Assembly (NCBI GenBank): GCA_949373155.1
Contig: CASICK010000010.1
Coordinates: 1-64,000, forward strand
Direction: 5' to 3'
DNA length: 64,000 nucleotides
Source of the DNA: an uncultured Synechococcus sp.
GTDB taxonomy: Bacteria > Cyanobacteriota > Cyanobacteriia > PCC-6307 > Cyanobiaceae
This document shows, piece by piece, positions 27,577 through 36,977 of the stretch. Position 1 is the first letter of the stretch. Each line of letters opens with the position of its first letter. The notes under the pieces were generated by a model. That model was not told the origin of the DNA. It was given only the letters and a program-made list of their open reading frames with translations, and made no database searches. A program made the position numbers and the translations under genes.

Positions 27577-27804
27577 ATGAAAGCCATACTCTCGTTTGCA
27601 GCGGCCGCCATGATGGTGCTGGGTACCTGTGGGGTTGCTTTTGCTGGATCAGCGACTGAAGAGGCGATGGATGAAGAGATCGCGACCAATAGAGCTTTGT
27701 CGAAAGTTCCCCAAGGCAAAAAAGTGACAAGTACTTCATGCACATCTATAGAGATTGGTATGGGTGGCGAAACCTCCTATCGCTGCACAGCGAACTGGGA
27801 GTGA
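27577..27804 (+). CDS. 75-residue secreted protein, unknown
   Basis: A clear signal peptide (MKAILSFAAAAMMVLGTCG, with cleavage likely after VAFA) precedes a 53-residue mature part with acidic helix EEAMDEEIATNRAL and two cysteines (STSCTSIE and SYRCTANWE) that may form a disulfide. No family recognised. The ATG at 27577 is preferred because the signal peptide follows it; a longer frame to 27526 exists. Confidence 0.7.
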   Translation: MKAILSFAAAAMMVLGTCGVAFAGSATEEAMDEEIATNRALSKVPQGKKVTSTSCTSIEIGMGGETSYRCTANWE

Positions 27805-27986
27805 AGACACAGCAATTCATGCATGTTGAGTCGCTTTTCTAGTTGCGTAAAGGGTCTGACTCACTCGTGAGTGTTCTCCCAGATCACCATTAATCATCCA
27901 TTCTGAATGTTTTTTCAGACTTCTATCTTTTCCTGAGGTGAGGGCACTTCAGGGCAGATTCAAGGCTTGATGACCGACAGTGCGCT

Positions 27987-28020
27987 CATAAAAAAGCCGA
28001 CTTCGAAAAGCCAGCTTTTT
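27987..28020 (-). terminator. intrinsic terminator after tRNA-Pro
   Basis: Read on the minus strand, a 13-bp stem (AAAAAGC paired with GCTTTTT plus six inner pairs) closes on a TTCG tetraloop and ends in a T run. It lies 28 bases beyond the 3' end of the tRNA gene. Confidence 0.88.
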
Positions 28021-28047
28021 AATAGGGATTTGAGTTTTTGTTTGAAA

Positions 28048-28124
<77 letters not shown>

Positions 28125-28135
28125 GAAGGAAACTA

Positions 28136-28483
28136 TCACAGCGCATTCCCCGCTTTGTTCAACCGTGTGGAACGTTTCAGTAGGCGGTCTGTTAATTCGT
28201 TGCGGGGGTCGCTGCTGTAACCCCATAGGCGCAAATCCCTTGCAAGAAGACGCAACTCACAGAGCGTCATCGAAGCCAACTGGAGCTCAGGCAGTGTGCG
28301 CCAAGCTCTGCTGGTCATCGGCATCGCAGAGCGGTTAGGACGATCGTTCAGCGCAAGCGTTCCATCTGCTAGCCACTCAGGAATAAGCACAACCAAAACG
28401 GCAATCAAGCCATAGAGCTCCACTAATCCCTTAGGCAATGGGTGAAGCCGACGGCGCTGGCGTGGGTCAGGTGAGGACTTCAC
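28136..28483 (-). CDS. small protein with SAP-like C-terminal motif
   Basis: This 115-residue protein has a basic N-terminus, one hydrophobic segment (LYGLIAVLVVLIPEWLADG, about residues 23-41) and a C-terminal helix-extended-helix resembling SAP or Rho-N-type modules: MTLCELRLLARDLRLWGYSSDPRNELTDRLL split as two helices around GYSS. Such modules often bind nucleic acids, but membrane attachment would be unusual. It lies just upstream of tRNA-Pro (14 bases). Function unknown. Confidence 0.68.
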   Translation of the reverse strand: MKSSPDPRQRRRLHPLPKGLVELYGLIAVLVVLIPEWLADGTLALNDRPNRSAMPMTSRAWRTLPELQLASMTLCELRLLARDLRLWGYSSDPRNELTDRLLKRSTRLNKAGNAL

Positions 28484-28550
28484 GAACCTTTTTTAGCTGC
28501 CTTGATGGATCTAAATAAGCGAATTTTCATCTTCAAAACTTTGTTTGTGA

Positions 28551-28712
28551 TCAAATCGCCAAGGAGCTCCCGTTTGGGGTGGATTGCTCTTTCCACAGAA
28601 ATGGCTCAGCGTTGTTGTCATTGGGCCTCAAACTGAAGATCAAAACGAAAACCAACACGAGCGTGAGAGCAATCGCCGCCATGACGACCCTGTCTGGCAA
28701 GGCATTGTTCAT
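28551..28712 (-). CDS. 53-residue single-span membrane protein downstream of msrA
   Basis: The frame reads MNNALPDRVV, then a 19-residue hydrophobic segment (MAAIALTLVLVFVLIFSL), then RPNDNNAEPFLWKEQ and a short polar tail. The ATG lies four bases after the msrA stop on the same strand, so it is probably cotranslated with msrA. It looks like a small bitopic membrane protein; no family recognised. Confidence 0.65.
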   Translation of the reverse strand: MNNALPDRVVMAAIALTLVLVFVLIFSLRPNDNNAEPFLWKEQSTPNGSSLAI

Positions 28713-28716
28713 GGAG

Positions 28717-29439
28717 TTAAGCCTTCAGTGAAATTGGGCTGTTGTCACCACGCAAAACGCAGTGACTGATGGACCAGTCGTAGTGGCTCCAAACAGAACT
28801 CGGAAGCTTGTAATTTGCACCTGCGAAGTCTCCGAGCAAGACACCGCTAGGCATGGCTGAGCAATAAGGCCGGCTGCCTGGTCGGGCCAAGTATTGCTGG
28901 TGGTACTCCTCGGCTTTAAAAAACACTTGATCTGCCGCGATCTCTGTTGTGATTGCAGCACCGTCTTGTTTGTTCAAGGCTGACTGATACCAATCACGGC
29001 TTGTGCGTGCCAGCTCCGCTTGATGTTCAGTGCTGGTATAAATCGCGGATCGATACTGACTGCCTCGATCGTTGCCTTGTTGGTCGCCTTGCGTTGGGTT
29101 GTGGCATTCCCAAAACAGCTTCAGGAGATCACTGAAATCAATCGCCGTCGTGCTCCACACCACTCGCACCACTTCCGAGTGGCCGGTGCGGCCGCTACAA
29201 ACTTGTTCGTAGCTGGGATTCTCGACCTTTCCACCTGCATAACCAACGGCTGTTGAAACCACACCAGGAAGCCTCCAAAAGCCTTTCTCAGCTCCCCAGA
29301 AGCAGCCGCAACCAAACAGAGCCTCTTCCTGGTCGTCCATCAGAGGCGCATTGAGCGCAGTGCCGAGCACCACATGCCGCCCGTGATCGCTGGACGGCTG
29401 TGACGGTGTTGTTTGTCCGGTAAGCCAGGAGGGCAGCAT
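28717..29439 (-). CDS. msrA: peptide methionine (S)-S-oxide reductase
   Basis: MsrA reduces the S epimer of methionine sulfoxide in proteins and so repairs oxidative damage. The 240-residue protein carries the catalytic motif GCFWGAEKGFW with the nucleophile Cys46, then the conserved YAGG, GHSEVVRV and FWECHNPTQGDQQGNDRGSQYRS blocks. A later Cys in RPYCS may act in resolution. The 40-residue N-terminal extension is polar and not a clear signal. A small membrane protein gene follows by four bases. Confidence 0.95.
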   Translation of the reverse strand: MLPSWLTGQTTPSQPSSDHGRHVVLGTALNAPLMDDQEEALFGCGCFWGAEKGFWRLPGVVSTAVGYAGGKVENPSYEQVCSGRTGHSEVVRVVWSTTAIDFSDLLKLFWECHNPTQGDQQGNDRGSQYRSAIYTSTEHQAELARTSRDWYQSALNKQDGAAITTEIAADQVFFKAEEYHQQYLARPGSRPYCSAMPSGVLLGDFAGANYKLPSSVWSHYDWSISHCVLRGDNSPISLKA

Positions 29440-29463
29440 CGCGATTAAGCCAGGTCCAAAACC

Positions 29464-29715
29464 CTAGGCAACTGATTTGGGTTCCAGTTGAATGTGATTC
29501 AGCAAAGTCGTCACAAAGGCGAATAAAAGAAAAGGCAAACTCAATACAAGAATGAGACCTACACCCACAAGCGCGAACAGCGGCTTTGACGACCCCATGA
29601 GAGCTAGGCCAGAGGCCAAACTCACAAAAATCACTGCCATCCAGGCCAAGATTTGGCCATATACGTCGCCGAAAGTGAGGGTGCAGCGCACCGAGAAAGG
29701 AGGGCTGGAAGACAT
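29464..29715 (-). CDS. two-span hypothetical membrane protein
   Basis: The 83-residue protein has two hydrophobic spans (about residues 21-41 and 46-69) joined by a short loop GSSKPLF, a polar Ser-rich start and an NHIQLEPKS tail. No family recognised. It precedes msrA by 24 bases on the same strand and follows the ABC exporter gene by about 75 bases. Confidence 0.65.
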   Translation of the reverse strand: MSSSPPFSVRCTLTFGDVYGQILAWMAVIFVSLASGLALMGSSKPLFALVGVGLILVLSLPFLLFAFVTTLLNHIQLEPKSVA

Positions 29716-29789
29716 CGCTAAAACCGTTTGTTCCAGCTAAGCCCCGAACGCATCATTTGTCGTGACTTTATGGATAAGCGTTTCATGTT

Positions 29790-31541
29790 TCAAGCTACGG
29801 CATCCAATCGTTCTGCGGCCTGCTCACGCTCCCAAAGGCTGCGGTAAGGGCCTTTCACGGTAATCAATTCGTTGTGATGGCCTTGCTGAACGAGGCGTCC
29901 TCGCTCCATAACAAGAATCCGATCGCAAGCTGCTGCTGCCGATAACTGGTGGCTGATCATCACAATCGTGCGTTGGGTTTGCTGACGGACAGACGCGAGA
30001 ATTTCTGCGGCCGTGTTGTTGTCGACGCTGGCTAGAGCGTCATCAAGCACCAGCAATGGTGATGTCATTAACAAGGCCCTGCCAAGGGCCGTTCGCTGCC
30101 GTTGCCCCCCGCTGAGCGTGATCCCTCTTTCTCCCACCAAGGTTTCAAAACCATCGGGGAAGCCCTTCACATCAGCAAGCAGTCGGGCTTGATCTGCTGC
30201 CGCTTCAACTCGATCCATTCCTGCTTCTGGATCTCCGTAGCGCAGGTTGTCGGCAAGGCTGCTGGTGAATAAGTAGCCCTCCTGTGGCACGAGCGCAATC
30301 TGCTTTCTTAAGTCTTGAAGGCGGAGTTGTGTGAGATCGCAACCATCTAGAAACAGCTGTCCCTCAGGGACTTCCACCATGCGACCCAGCGCTCGGGCCA
30401 AGGTGGTTTTTCCGCAGCCAACAGGACCAACGACCGCCACCAACTCGCCCGGTGCAATGTGGAATGAAAGGCCCCTCAAGGTGTCTTGGTCGCTGCCGTC
30501 GTAACGAACATGCAAATTCCTTGCTTCTAGTTCTCCCTGCATCTGTTCTTTAACAGCGACAGGTTCCAATGGATCGGCGACGCGAGGACGGCGTGAAAGG
30601 AGTTCCTCGACTCGCTCCAGGCTGACCTGACCGGTCTGAAAGGTGTTGAGCGTAAAGCCCAATAAGGCCGTTGGAAAGACCAGTCGTTCGACGTAAAGGA
30701 TGAGAGCAACCAAGCTGCCGATGGTGAGTGCTCCTCGCTCCAACTGTCCGCTTCCGAGGGCAATTAAGAGCAGCAAGGAGATAGATGAAATCCCCTCTAA
30801 TAATGGAAAAAGGGTGCTACGGGTTCGAGCCAAGCGAATGGCCGAATCCCTGTAATTTTTGTTCCGAGTGCTAAAAGCGTCCAACTCAGGAACCTCTTGC
30901 CCGTAAATCTTGATCGCTGCGATCCCTGAGAGATCTTCTTGAATGAGCTCGCTCAGACCAGCCAAATCCTCCTGTTGACGTCTCTGTTGGCGCATCATCC
31001 GGCCACCAAATAAGCGCACTGATCCGAGCATCACTGGATAGAGGGCGATCGCTGCAAGGGTCAGTCCTGGATCAATCGCCAACATCGCTGGGAGCGTGAA
31101 GGTGTAAGCCAAGACGGTGTTAGTCAGGCTGAGGACAGCAAAGCCAAGCAGCCTTCTAACGTTTTCAACATCGCTAGTGGCACGGCTAATAATTTCGCCG
31201 CTACCTGTTTGCTGCACCCAACCGGGCTCCTGCAGCAGCATTTGATCAAATAATTTCTGGCGTAATTCCACTTCAACTTGCCGCCCAACCCCAAATACCA
31301 ATTGGCGTGAAATCAACCGGGCAATACCCATGCTTGAGGCCAGCAGCACGATGAAGCCGGCTTGACGTAGTACGTCAGAAATTGCGAACCCGTCCTGCAG
31401 GTCATCAATCACCCGCCTCACCTCAAGCGGAATCGTGACGCTGAGAATATTCACCACGACCAGAGTCAGGGCTCCCACCACAACCGTGCGACGGTGCGGA
31501 CGCAGATAGCGACCGATTAAATCGAGACGGAAGGCGGCCAT
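29790..31541 (-). CDS. ABC exporter half-transporter (membrane and ATPase domains fused)
   Basis: The 583-residue protein joins a six-span exporter membrane domain (residues about 1-310) to a nucleotide-binding domain (about 335-575), the MsbA/multidrug type that works as a dimer. Walker A reads [15 protein letters not shown], signature [16 protein letters not shown], Walker [13 protein letters not shown], followed by ISHQLSAA. Substrates of the subfamily range from lipids to drugs and peptides; none can be assigned. It is divergent from trpD. Confidence 0.93.
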   Translation of the reverse strand: MAAFRLDLIGRYLRPHRRTVVVGALTLVVVNILSVTIPLEVRRVIDDLQDGFAISDVLRQAGFIVLLASSMGIARLISRQLVFGVGRQVEVELRQKLFDQMLLQEPGWVQQTGSGEIISRATSDVENVRRLLGFAVLSLTNTVLAYTFTLPAMLAIDPGLTLAAIALYPVMLGSVRLFGGRMMRQQRRQQEDLAGLSELIQEDLSGIAAIKIYGQEVPELDAFSTRNKNYRDSAIRLARTRSTLFPLLEGISSISLLLLIALGSGQLERGALTIGSLVALILYVERLVFPTALLGFTLNTFQTGQVSLERVEELLSRRPRVADPLEPVAVKEQMQGELEARNLHVRYDGSDQDTLRGLSFHIAPGELVAVVGPVGCGKTTLARALGRMVEVPEGQLFLDGCDLTQLRLQDLRKQIALVPQEGYLFTSSLADNLRYGDPEAGMDRVEAAADQARLLADVKGFPDGFETLVGERGITLSGGQRQRTALGRALLMTSPLLVLDDALASVDNNTAAEILASVRQQTQRTIVMISHQLSAAAACDRILVMERGRLVQQGHHNELITVKGPYRSLWEREQAAERLDAVA

Positions 31542-31688
31542 GCCTGGTGCAGAACAGCTATCAACCTAGGCATTCGTCTTGGTTAAAAGTTGGTTCGCAA
31601 CCTCTCTCTCTGGGAGTCACAGCTGGTTACTTGTCGATCTGGTCATTGCCTAATTTGTGGGTGATAGTGGAGAAGACCCCATCACCCG

Positions 31689-31720
31689 GCCCGGCGTGCA
31701 ATTGCACACCGGGCTTTTTT
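31689..31720 (+). terminator. strong intrinsic terminator in the trpD leader
   Basis: GCCCGG pairs with CCGGGC around an inner GTGC-AATT-GCAC hairpin, with one mismatch pair, followed by six T. It lies 30 bases before the trpD ATG and points the same way as trpD. Between it and the divergent ABC gene there is only about 147 bases, so any transcript ending here starts in the trpD leader. It may be an attenuator or the end of a short RNA. Confidence 0.85.
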
Positions 31721-31750
31721 CTGACCAGCTCGTTCACTCGCGTTTTTCTC

Positions 31751-32797
31751 ATGGTCACTACTTCAGCGTCCTGGCCCCAACTTCTTGAGCATTTGTTGGT
31801 TGGGAATGTTTTGTCAAAGGAGAACGCTGCTGCGCTCATGGAGGCCTGGCTGGCGGAAGAGCTCACACCAGTTCAGACAGGTGCGTTCCTTGCCGCGTTG
31901 CGCGCACGCGATGTTCATGGCGTAGAGCTCGCTGCGATGGCGCAGGTGTTGCGCAAGGCGTGTGCGCTTCCAGACGCGAAACCAAACCTGGCGTTGGTCG
32001 ACACCTGTGGCACTGGTGGTGATGGGGCCAATACGTTCAATATCTCAACAGCTGTTGCTTTCACAGCGGCGGCCTGTGGGGCCAATGTCGCCAAACATGG
32101 CAACCGCAGCGCCAGCGGAAAGGTCGGCTCTGCCGATGTTCTTGAAGGATTGGGATTACAACTCAAGGCTCCATTGGAAACAGTGGTGGGCGCCTTGTCT
32201 CAGTCGGGGGTGACATTTTTATTTGCACCCGCATGGCATCCAGCACTCGTTAATCTCGCTCCGCTTCGCCGCAGTTTGGGGGTACGAACGGTGTTTAACC
32301 TGCTCGGCCCTCTGGTGAATCCACTCACGCCAGAAGCGCAAGTTCTCGGTGTCGCTAAGGCTGAACTGTTGGACCCGATGGCGCAGGCTTTGCAACAACT
32401 TGGGCTCACTCGTGCTGTTGTGGTGCATGGCGCAGGAGGGCTGGATGAAGCTTCGCTGGGGGGACCGAATCAAGTGCGCATTCTTGAGGATGGAAACGTT
32501 CGTTCCGATCAACTCAGCGCCTCTGATTTTGGTTTGACTCCTGCCCCCCTTGATGCATTGCGGGGTGGGGATTTGGTGACCAATCAGCAGATTCTTGAGG
32601 CGGTATTGAAGGGTGAAGCTCCGGCTGCGCATCGTGATGCGGTTGCCTTAAATACCGCGCTGGTCCTTTGGGCTGCAGGTATTCAGTCTGATCTTTCTGA
32701 GGGGGTTAAGCAGGCTTTGACAAGCTTGGAGGCAGGTCAGCCGTGGCATCGACTTGTGTCTCTGCGTGATGCCCTGGAAGGTCGCAAGGAAGAATGA
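31751..32797 (+). CDS. trpD: anthranilate phosphoribosyltransferase
   Basis: TrpD joins anthranilate to phosphoribosyl pyrophosphate in tryptophan synthesis. The 348-residue protein has the PRPP-binding [17 protein letters not shown] loop (near residue 84), the [18 protein letters not shown] segment, [18 protein letters not shown] and [10 protein letters not shown]. The frame is open to 31547, but the ATG at 31751 fits the family N-terminus and lies beyond the leader terminator. carA follows 30 bases downstream. Confidence 0.96.
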   Translation: MVTTSASWPQLLEHLLVGNVLSKENAAALMEAWLAEELTPVQTGAFLAALRARDVHGVELAAMAQVLRKACALPDAKPNLALVDTCGTGGDGANTFNISTAVAFTAAACGANVAKHGNRSASGKVGSADVLEGLGLQLKAPLETVVGALSQSGVTFLFAPAWHPALVNLAPLRRSLGVRTVFNLLGPLVNPLTPEAQVLGVAKAELLDPMAQALQQLGLTRAVVVHGAGGLDEASLGGPNQVRILEDGNVRSDQLSASDFGLTPAPLDALRGGDLVTNQQILEAVLKGEAPAAHRDAVALNTALVLWAAGIQSDLSEGVKQALTSLEAGQPWHRLVSLRDALEGRKEE

Positions 32798-32827
32798 AGA
32801 GGCCATGGCTGACACTCGCTTCTGCTA

Positions 32828-33967
32828 ATGACCGCTCCTAACCCATTCACAGCGCGTCTGGTCCTTCAGGACGGCACGGTTCTCGAGGGATTTGCCTGCG
32901 GTCAGCGCGGCAGCGTGATCGGCGAGGTCGTGTTCAACACAGGGATGACGGGATACCAAGAGGTCTTAACGGATCCCAGTTACTCAGGTCAGCTCATCAC
33001 TTTTACGTACCCGGAGATCGGCAATACGGGAGTCAATCCAGATGATCAAGAGGCGGATCATCCTCATGCCCGTGGATTGATCGTGAGGCAGATGGCCCCT
33101 CAAGCAAGCAATTGGCGCAGCAAACAGTCTCTTCCTGAATGGATGGAGGAAAACGGTGTGATCGGAATTCATGGTGTTGATACCCGTGCTCTGGTGAGAC
33201 ATCTGCGCGAATTGGGCCCCATGAACGGTGTGATCAGCAGCGATGGTCGCCCGGCGCTTGAACTTTTAGAGGACCTCAAGCACGCCCCTTCGATGGAGGG
33301 GCTCAACCTGGCTGATCAGGTAACCACCCCAACCGCCTACCGCTGGACCAAGCCCTGCAACGTCACGTTTGACCAACGGTTTCAAAAGCGTCCTGAACGC
33401 CCTTATCGGGTTGTAGCCATTGATTTCGGGATTAAGCGAGCCATCCTTGAGCGACTGGTTAGCCACGGTTGTGACTTAACCGTTTTGCCCGCAAACACAG
33501 ATCTCAATACCGTGCTTTCTCACGAGCCGGAAGGTGTTTTTCTCTCCAACGGACCTGGTGATCCAGCGGCTGTTCAAGTAGGCATCACGCTGGCCCAAAA
33601 TTTGCTGGAACACCGTCAGCTTCCGATGTTTGGGATCTGCTTGGGGCATCAAATTCTGGGATTGGCCCTCGGGGGCACAACCTTCAAGTTGGCCTATGGC
33701 CATCGTGGCCTTAACCATCCATGTGGCAGTACCGGTCAGGTTGAAATCACAAGCCAAAACCATGGGTTTGCTCTAGACGCAGCCTCATTGCCTGCGGACA
33801 AAGTAGAGGTGACTCATTTCAACTTGAACGATCGCACCGTGGCTGCATTTGCCCATCGGAATCAACCGGTTTTTGGCGTTCAATATCACCCTGAAGCAAG
33901 CCCAGGCCCCCATGATGCAGATCATCATTTCGCCCGCTTTGCGGGCTTGATGTCAGATCGCCGTTGA
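32828..33967 (+). CDS. carA: carbamoyl-phosphate synthase small (glutaminase) subunit
   Basis: CarA supplies ammonia from glutamine to CarB for carbamoyl phosphate, used for arginine and pyrimidines. The 379-residue protein has the N-terminal domain ([21 protein letters not shown]) and a class I amidotransferase domain with nucleophile Cys271 in [11 protein letters not shown] and the His/Glu pair in [12 protein letters not shown]. Length matches the family. The carB partner is not in the window. Confidence 0.97.
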   Translation: MTAPNPFTARLVLQDGTVLEGFACGQRGSVIGEVVFNTGMTGYQEVLTDPSYSGQLITFTYPEIGNTGVNPDDQEADHPHARGLIVRQMAPQASNWRSKQSLPEWMEENGVIGIHGVDTRALVRHLRELGPMNGVISSDGRPALELLEDLKHAPSMEGLNLADQVTTPTAYRWTKPCNVTFDQRFQKRPERPYRVVAIDFGIKRAILERLVSHGCDLTVLPANTDLNTVLSHEPEGVFLSNGPGDPAAVQVGITLAQNLLEHRQLPMFGICLGHQILGLALGGTTFKLAYGHRGLNHPCGSTGQVEITSQNHGFALDAASLPADKVEVTHFNLNDRTVAAFAHRNQPVFGVQYHPEASPGPHDADHHFARFAGLMSDRR

Positions 33968-34034
33968 ATCTCGATCAGATCGTGGTGAGAAGGAGACAAC
34001 CTCCCTAGGATTGTTCGCAACAGAATTTCGGGGG

Positions 34035-34409
34035 ATGAGTCCCATTACTGAACTGCAGCGATTAACCGTTTCGCTTCGGGGTGGCTTCGAGCAAAAGGGT
34101 GGCTGCGTGGTGTTTCATTTCACCGGTCAGCTTGATGCCTATTCCGAGAGTCAGTTCATGACCTACGTGACTGATGTTTTGAAACCGAATAAGTCACCGG
34201 CCGTGATTGACCTCATCAAGGTTGATTTTCTTGACTCGTCTGGCCTGGGTGTTCTTGTTCAATTTGCCAAGCAATGCAAAGACTCCAAGCGACGCTTTGC
34301 GGTTGTTGGCAATGCCCGCGTTGTTCAAACCGTCAAATTGGTGAAACTTGAGGAGTTTCTCCACCTTTCAGAAGATCTTGATAAGGCTGTTAGCCAATTT
34401 GCAACTTGA
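34035..34409 (+). CDS. STAS-domain anti-sigma-factor antagonist-like protein
   Basis: A 124-residue protein made of one STAS domain. It contains VVFHFTGQLDAYSESQF, then IDLIKVDFLDSSGLGVLVQF with the Ser-Ser-Gly loop where SpoIIAA-type antagonists are phosphorylated, and FAVVGNARVVQTVKLVKL. It probably takes part in a partner-switching pathway with a kinase and phosphatase not seen here. The ATG at 34035 has a GGGG ribosome site; the frame runs to 34011. The stop overlaps the next gene start. Confidence 0.9.
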   Translation: MSPITELQRLTVSLRGGFEQKGGCVVFHFTGQLDAYSESQFMTYVTDVLKPNKSPAVIDLIKVDFLDSSGLGVLVQFAKQCKDSKRRFAVVGNARVVQTVKLVKLEEFLHLSEDLDKAVSQFAT

Positions 34410-34813
34410 GTGACTGGATTCGTTCCCAGTTGCCACAAGAGCCTGAGCGTGATCTTGGATCGTTACAGCTCGCTTGGCTTGGAGATGCTGTCTGGGAACT
34501 GCATCAGCGACTGAGATTTTGTAAAACACCAGGACGATCTCAGGATCTACACCAAGCGGTTGTTTCTTTAGTTAGGGCTGATGCTCAAGCCGCTGCATTG
34601 GAAAAACTCGAGCCGTTTTTGACCGATCAGGAACGCGATTATGTGAGGCGCGGACGCAATAGGGCTGGCCGAGGACCCAAGCGAGCTGATGCTGGCGTGT
34701 ATGGGAGAGCAACGGGATTTGAGACAATGATTGGCTGGCTCTTTTTGCAGAATCCGGCGCGGCTTGCGCAGCTCTTGGATCGACTCGAGGAGACCGACAC
34801 CGTCCTGTCATAA
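34406..34813 (+). CDS. mrnC: mini-ribonuclease III
   Basis: Mini-III is a 23S rRNA-maturation nuclease made of an RNase III catalytic domain without a double-stranded-RNA-binding domain. The 135-residue protein has LAWLGDAVWELHQRLRF, the QAAALEKLEPFLTDQERDYVRRGRNR stretch and the ATGFETMIGWLFLQ helix with the catalytic acid. The likely start is the TTG at 34406, overlapping the upstream TGA (TTGA) and suggesting coupling. The start of the following methyltransferase gene is 11 bases on, so both act in rRNA metabolism. Confidence 0.9.
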   Translation: MSDWIRSQLPQEPERDLGSLQLAWLGDAVWELHQRLRFCKTPGRSQDLHQAVVSLVRADAQAAALEKLEPFLTDQERDYVRRGRNRAGRGPKRADAGVYGRATGFETMIGWLFLQNPARLAQLLDRLEETDTVLS

Positions 34814-34824
34814 CCACCCCTGCT

Positions 34825-36633
34825 ATGAGCTCACGATTCGATCGCCGCCCCCCCTCTAGCTCTGGCAGCGGCTCAGGTTCACGCGGTCGACGTCCGTTTC
34901 GTGATGGATCACCACCCATACGTCGCGACCGCGATGACAGCTGGGGAGGACGTCCTGAAAAGGGGAACAGCGAACGAGGTTCCAGTGACCGTCGCCCCTC
35001 GGATCGGCGCTTTTCAGAACGTCGTTCTGGCGACCCGTATGGAAAGGACCGTCGGCCTGCTTTTGATCGCCGCTCTTCTGATCGAACACCCTCGGATCGA
35101 CAGTTTCCTGATCGAAAGTCTTCGGATCGATATTCTTCGGAACGACCATCTTCTGATCGCCGGCCCTCCTTTGATCGTCGTTCCGCTGAGGGCCGCTCTT
35201 CAGGCAACCGTTTTGCAGATCGTCGTTCAAGAGATTCGGGCTCGAGTGACCGTCGGTCTTCCTTCGATCGTCGACCGTCAGTCGATCGGTCCTCAGATCG
35301 CTTCTCAGATCGGTCCTCAGATCGTTTCACTGTGGATCGGTCCTTAACGGATCGTTCTCCTTCAGATCGGTTCAATGACAGTCGCCCCCCTGAAGGCTCT
35401 TTTTCAGATCAACGTTTTTCTGAACGTCGTTTTAAAGATTCGGGCTCAACGGATCGCCGGCCGTCTTTTGATCGCCGCTCCTCTGATCGCTCCAACGGAG
35501 ACCGTCGAGCGCGTTTTGCGGATCGTCGTGGTCAGGGCGGCAGCGGCGGAAAAAGCTTTTCAGCGCGCGTGGACGACAAACCCCGTGGTGAGTCCAGTCC
35601 TCATGCAGCAGAATCTGTGGCCGATGATTTGCTCTGGGGGCGTCATGCCACTCAGGCGGCTTTAGAGGCAGGCAGGCCCATCCATCGCATTTGGTGCACC
35701 TCTGAACTGCGCAGTGCCTCGAAATTCCTTCAGCTCCTCAGGGATGCCAAATCGTCCGGAGTGTTGGTTGAGGAGGTCACCTGGGCAAGGCTCGGCCAGC
35801 TCACCGGTGGCGCTGTGCACCAGGGCATTGTTTTGCAAACTGCCGCAGCTGAAACCTTCGACCTCGATGATTTGGTGAATGGATGCAGCGCCTTGGACGA
35901 GGCACCGCTGTTGTTAGCCCTAGATGGACTGACCGATCCCCATAATTTGGGCGCCATTGTGCGCTCCGCTGAAGCACTTGGAGCTCATGGTGTTGTTCTT
36001 CCTCAGCGAAGAAGTGCTGGATTAACTGGTTCTGTCGCCAAGGTTGCTGCCGGTGCCCTTGAGCACTTACCTGTTGCTCGGGTCGTCAATCTCAATCGTG
36101 CCCTTGAGACCTTGAAATCATCTGGGTATCGGGTCATCGGCTTGGCTGAGGAAGGTGATCTCACCCTTGAAGAAGTGGATCTGGATGGTCCGCTCGTGAT
36201 TGTGACCGGCTCTGAAGGGCAAGGACTGTCGATGTTGACGCGTCGTCATTGCGATCAGTTGATCCGTATCCCCTTGCGAGGCGTGACCCCCAGCTTGAAT
36301 GCATCGGTTGCCACGGCCCTTTGTGTGTATGAGGTGGCGCGTCGCGGCTGGATGAAGGGTCTCAAAGGACAGAACCCATCGCCACGAATTATTAGGCCGA
36401 AGTTGGCAGGACCAGCTGTCGAAACGGCACCCGTCGTTCCAGAGCTTGGCGATGCCCCCACCTCAGAACAGCCCTCAGAACAGCCCTCAGAACAGCCCTC
36501 AGAACAGCCCTCTGGTGCGGCTTATGAGCAAGTTTCTGAGCAGGCCTCGGAGGGTTCGCTGGTCAGTGTTGATTTACAGCAGGACTCTGAAATGTCAGGA
36601 ACTGATGCTTTTGCAGTGAGTATTGATCTCTAA
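34825..36633 (+). CDS. rlmB: SpoU/TrmH-family rRNA 2'-O-methyltransferase with long Arg/Ser/Asp repeat
   Basis: The C-terminal half (residues about 270-510) is a TrmH/RlmB-type methyltransferase: an N-terminal substrate-binding segment (LLWGRHATQAALEAGRP), motif 1 LDGLTDPHNLGAIVRSAEA, motif 2 IVTGSEGQGL and motif 3 PLRGVTPSLNASVATALCVYEV. RlmB methylates G2251 of 23S rRNA; the exact target here is inferred. The first 230 residues are a low-complexity tract of SDRR and FDRRSSDR-like repeats, and the tail has SEQP repeats. At 602 residues it is more than twice the usual length of about 250. Confidence 0.87.
   Translation: MSSRFDRRPPSSSGSGSGSRGRRPFRDGSPPIRRDRDDSWGGRPEKGNSERGSSDRRPSDRRFSERRSGDPYGKDRRPAFDRRSSDRTPSDRQFPDRKSSDRYSSERPSSDRRPSFDRRSAEGRSSGNRFADRRSRDSGSSDRRSSFDRRPSVDRSSDRFSDRSSDRFTVDRSLTDRSPSDRFNDSRPPEGSFSDQRFSERRFKDSGSTDRRPSFDRRSSDRSNGDRRARFADRRGQGGSGGKSFSARVDDKPRGESSPHAAESVADDLLWGRHATQAALEAGRPIHRIWCTSELRSASKFLQLLRDAKSSGVLVEEVTWARLGQLTGGAVHQGIVLQTAAAETFDLDDLVNGCSALDEAPLLLALDGLTDPHNLGAIVRSAEALGAHGVVLPQRRSAGLTGSVAKVAAGALEHLPVARVVNLNRALETLKSSGYRVIGLAEEGDLTLEEVDLDGPLVIVTGSEGQGLSMLTRRHCDQLIRIPLRGVTPSLNASVATALCVYEVARRGWMKGLKGQNPSPRIIRPKLAGPAVETAPVVPELGDAPTSEQPSEQPSEQPSEQPSGAAYEQVSEQASEGSLVSVDLQQDSEMSGTDAFAVSIDL
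34960..35520 (+). repeat. degenerate repeats encoding the Arg/Ser/Asp-rich N-terminal tract
   Basis: Short units built on TCGGATCG- and TTTGATCGCC-like sequences recur many times and encode SDR, FDRR and RSSDR peptides in the methyltransferase gene. Because such GATC units read nearly the same on both strands, the opposite strand is also open and Arg/Ser-rich. Confidence 0.8.
36461..36508 (+). repeat. 12-bp tandem repeat, four exact copies
   Basis: CCTCAGAACAGC is repeated four times in a row near the 3' end of the methyltransferase gene and encodes a run of SEQP units. The 12-bp unit preserves frame. Confidence 0.92.
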
Positions 36634-36688
36634 TTTCGAGCAAATGTCTTGAAGCAGGGCAAAATATATTTACCTCGACCGCTCTTCC

Positions 36689-36934
36689 ATGAGCCCCTTG
36701 ATCAGGCCCCTGCGCAGTCTCGCCAATGGTCTTGGCTTTGCATGGTGGGCCCGTGTCCAAACCCATGGGCCTGATGTCACTTATTGGTTCGGTCCTTTTG
36801 TCACCAAGAACGGTCTCGAGCAAGTCCTGCCAGCCTTTCTCGACGATCTTTCCTCAGAAGCACCTTCCTCAATGGATCATTCGGTTCTTCGTTGCCGTCG
36901 ATCCGAACCTCTAACCATCAACGCTCAAGGGTGA
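36689..36934 (+). CDS. DUF1816 domain protein
   Basis: The 81-residue protein contains a DUF1816-like core, [26 protein letters not shown], the aromatic Trp-Trp and YWFGPF pattern of this cyanobacterial family, followed by [16 protein letters not shown]1816 domains are found alone or in phycobilisome-associated proteins, but a role is not established. The start ATG at 36689 follows an AT-rich leader, and gatA begins about 43 bases after the stop. Confidence 0.75.
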   Translation: MSPLIRPLRSLANGLGFAWWARVQTHGPDVTYWFGPFVTKNGLEQVLPAFLDDLSSEAPSSMDHSVLRCRRSEPLTINAQG

Positions 36935-36977
36935 TCCTGCGGCTGATAGCGTCGATGTTGGAACCCAAATCCTGCAG

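Noticed and set aside
34572..35375. Long antisense frame opposite the methyltransferase repeat, rich in Arg/Ser/Glu
   Set aside because: It mirrors the GATC-rich repeat of the coding strand, which reads openly on both strands, and it runs across the end of the mini-RNase III gene. No independent start site or family is seen.
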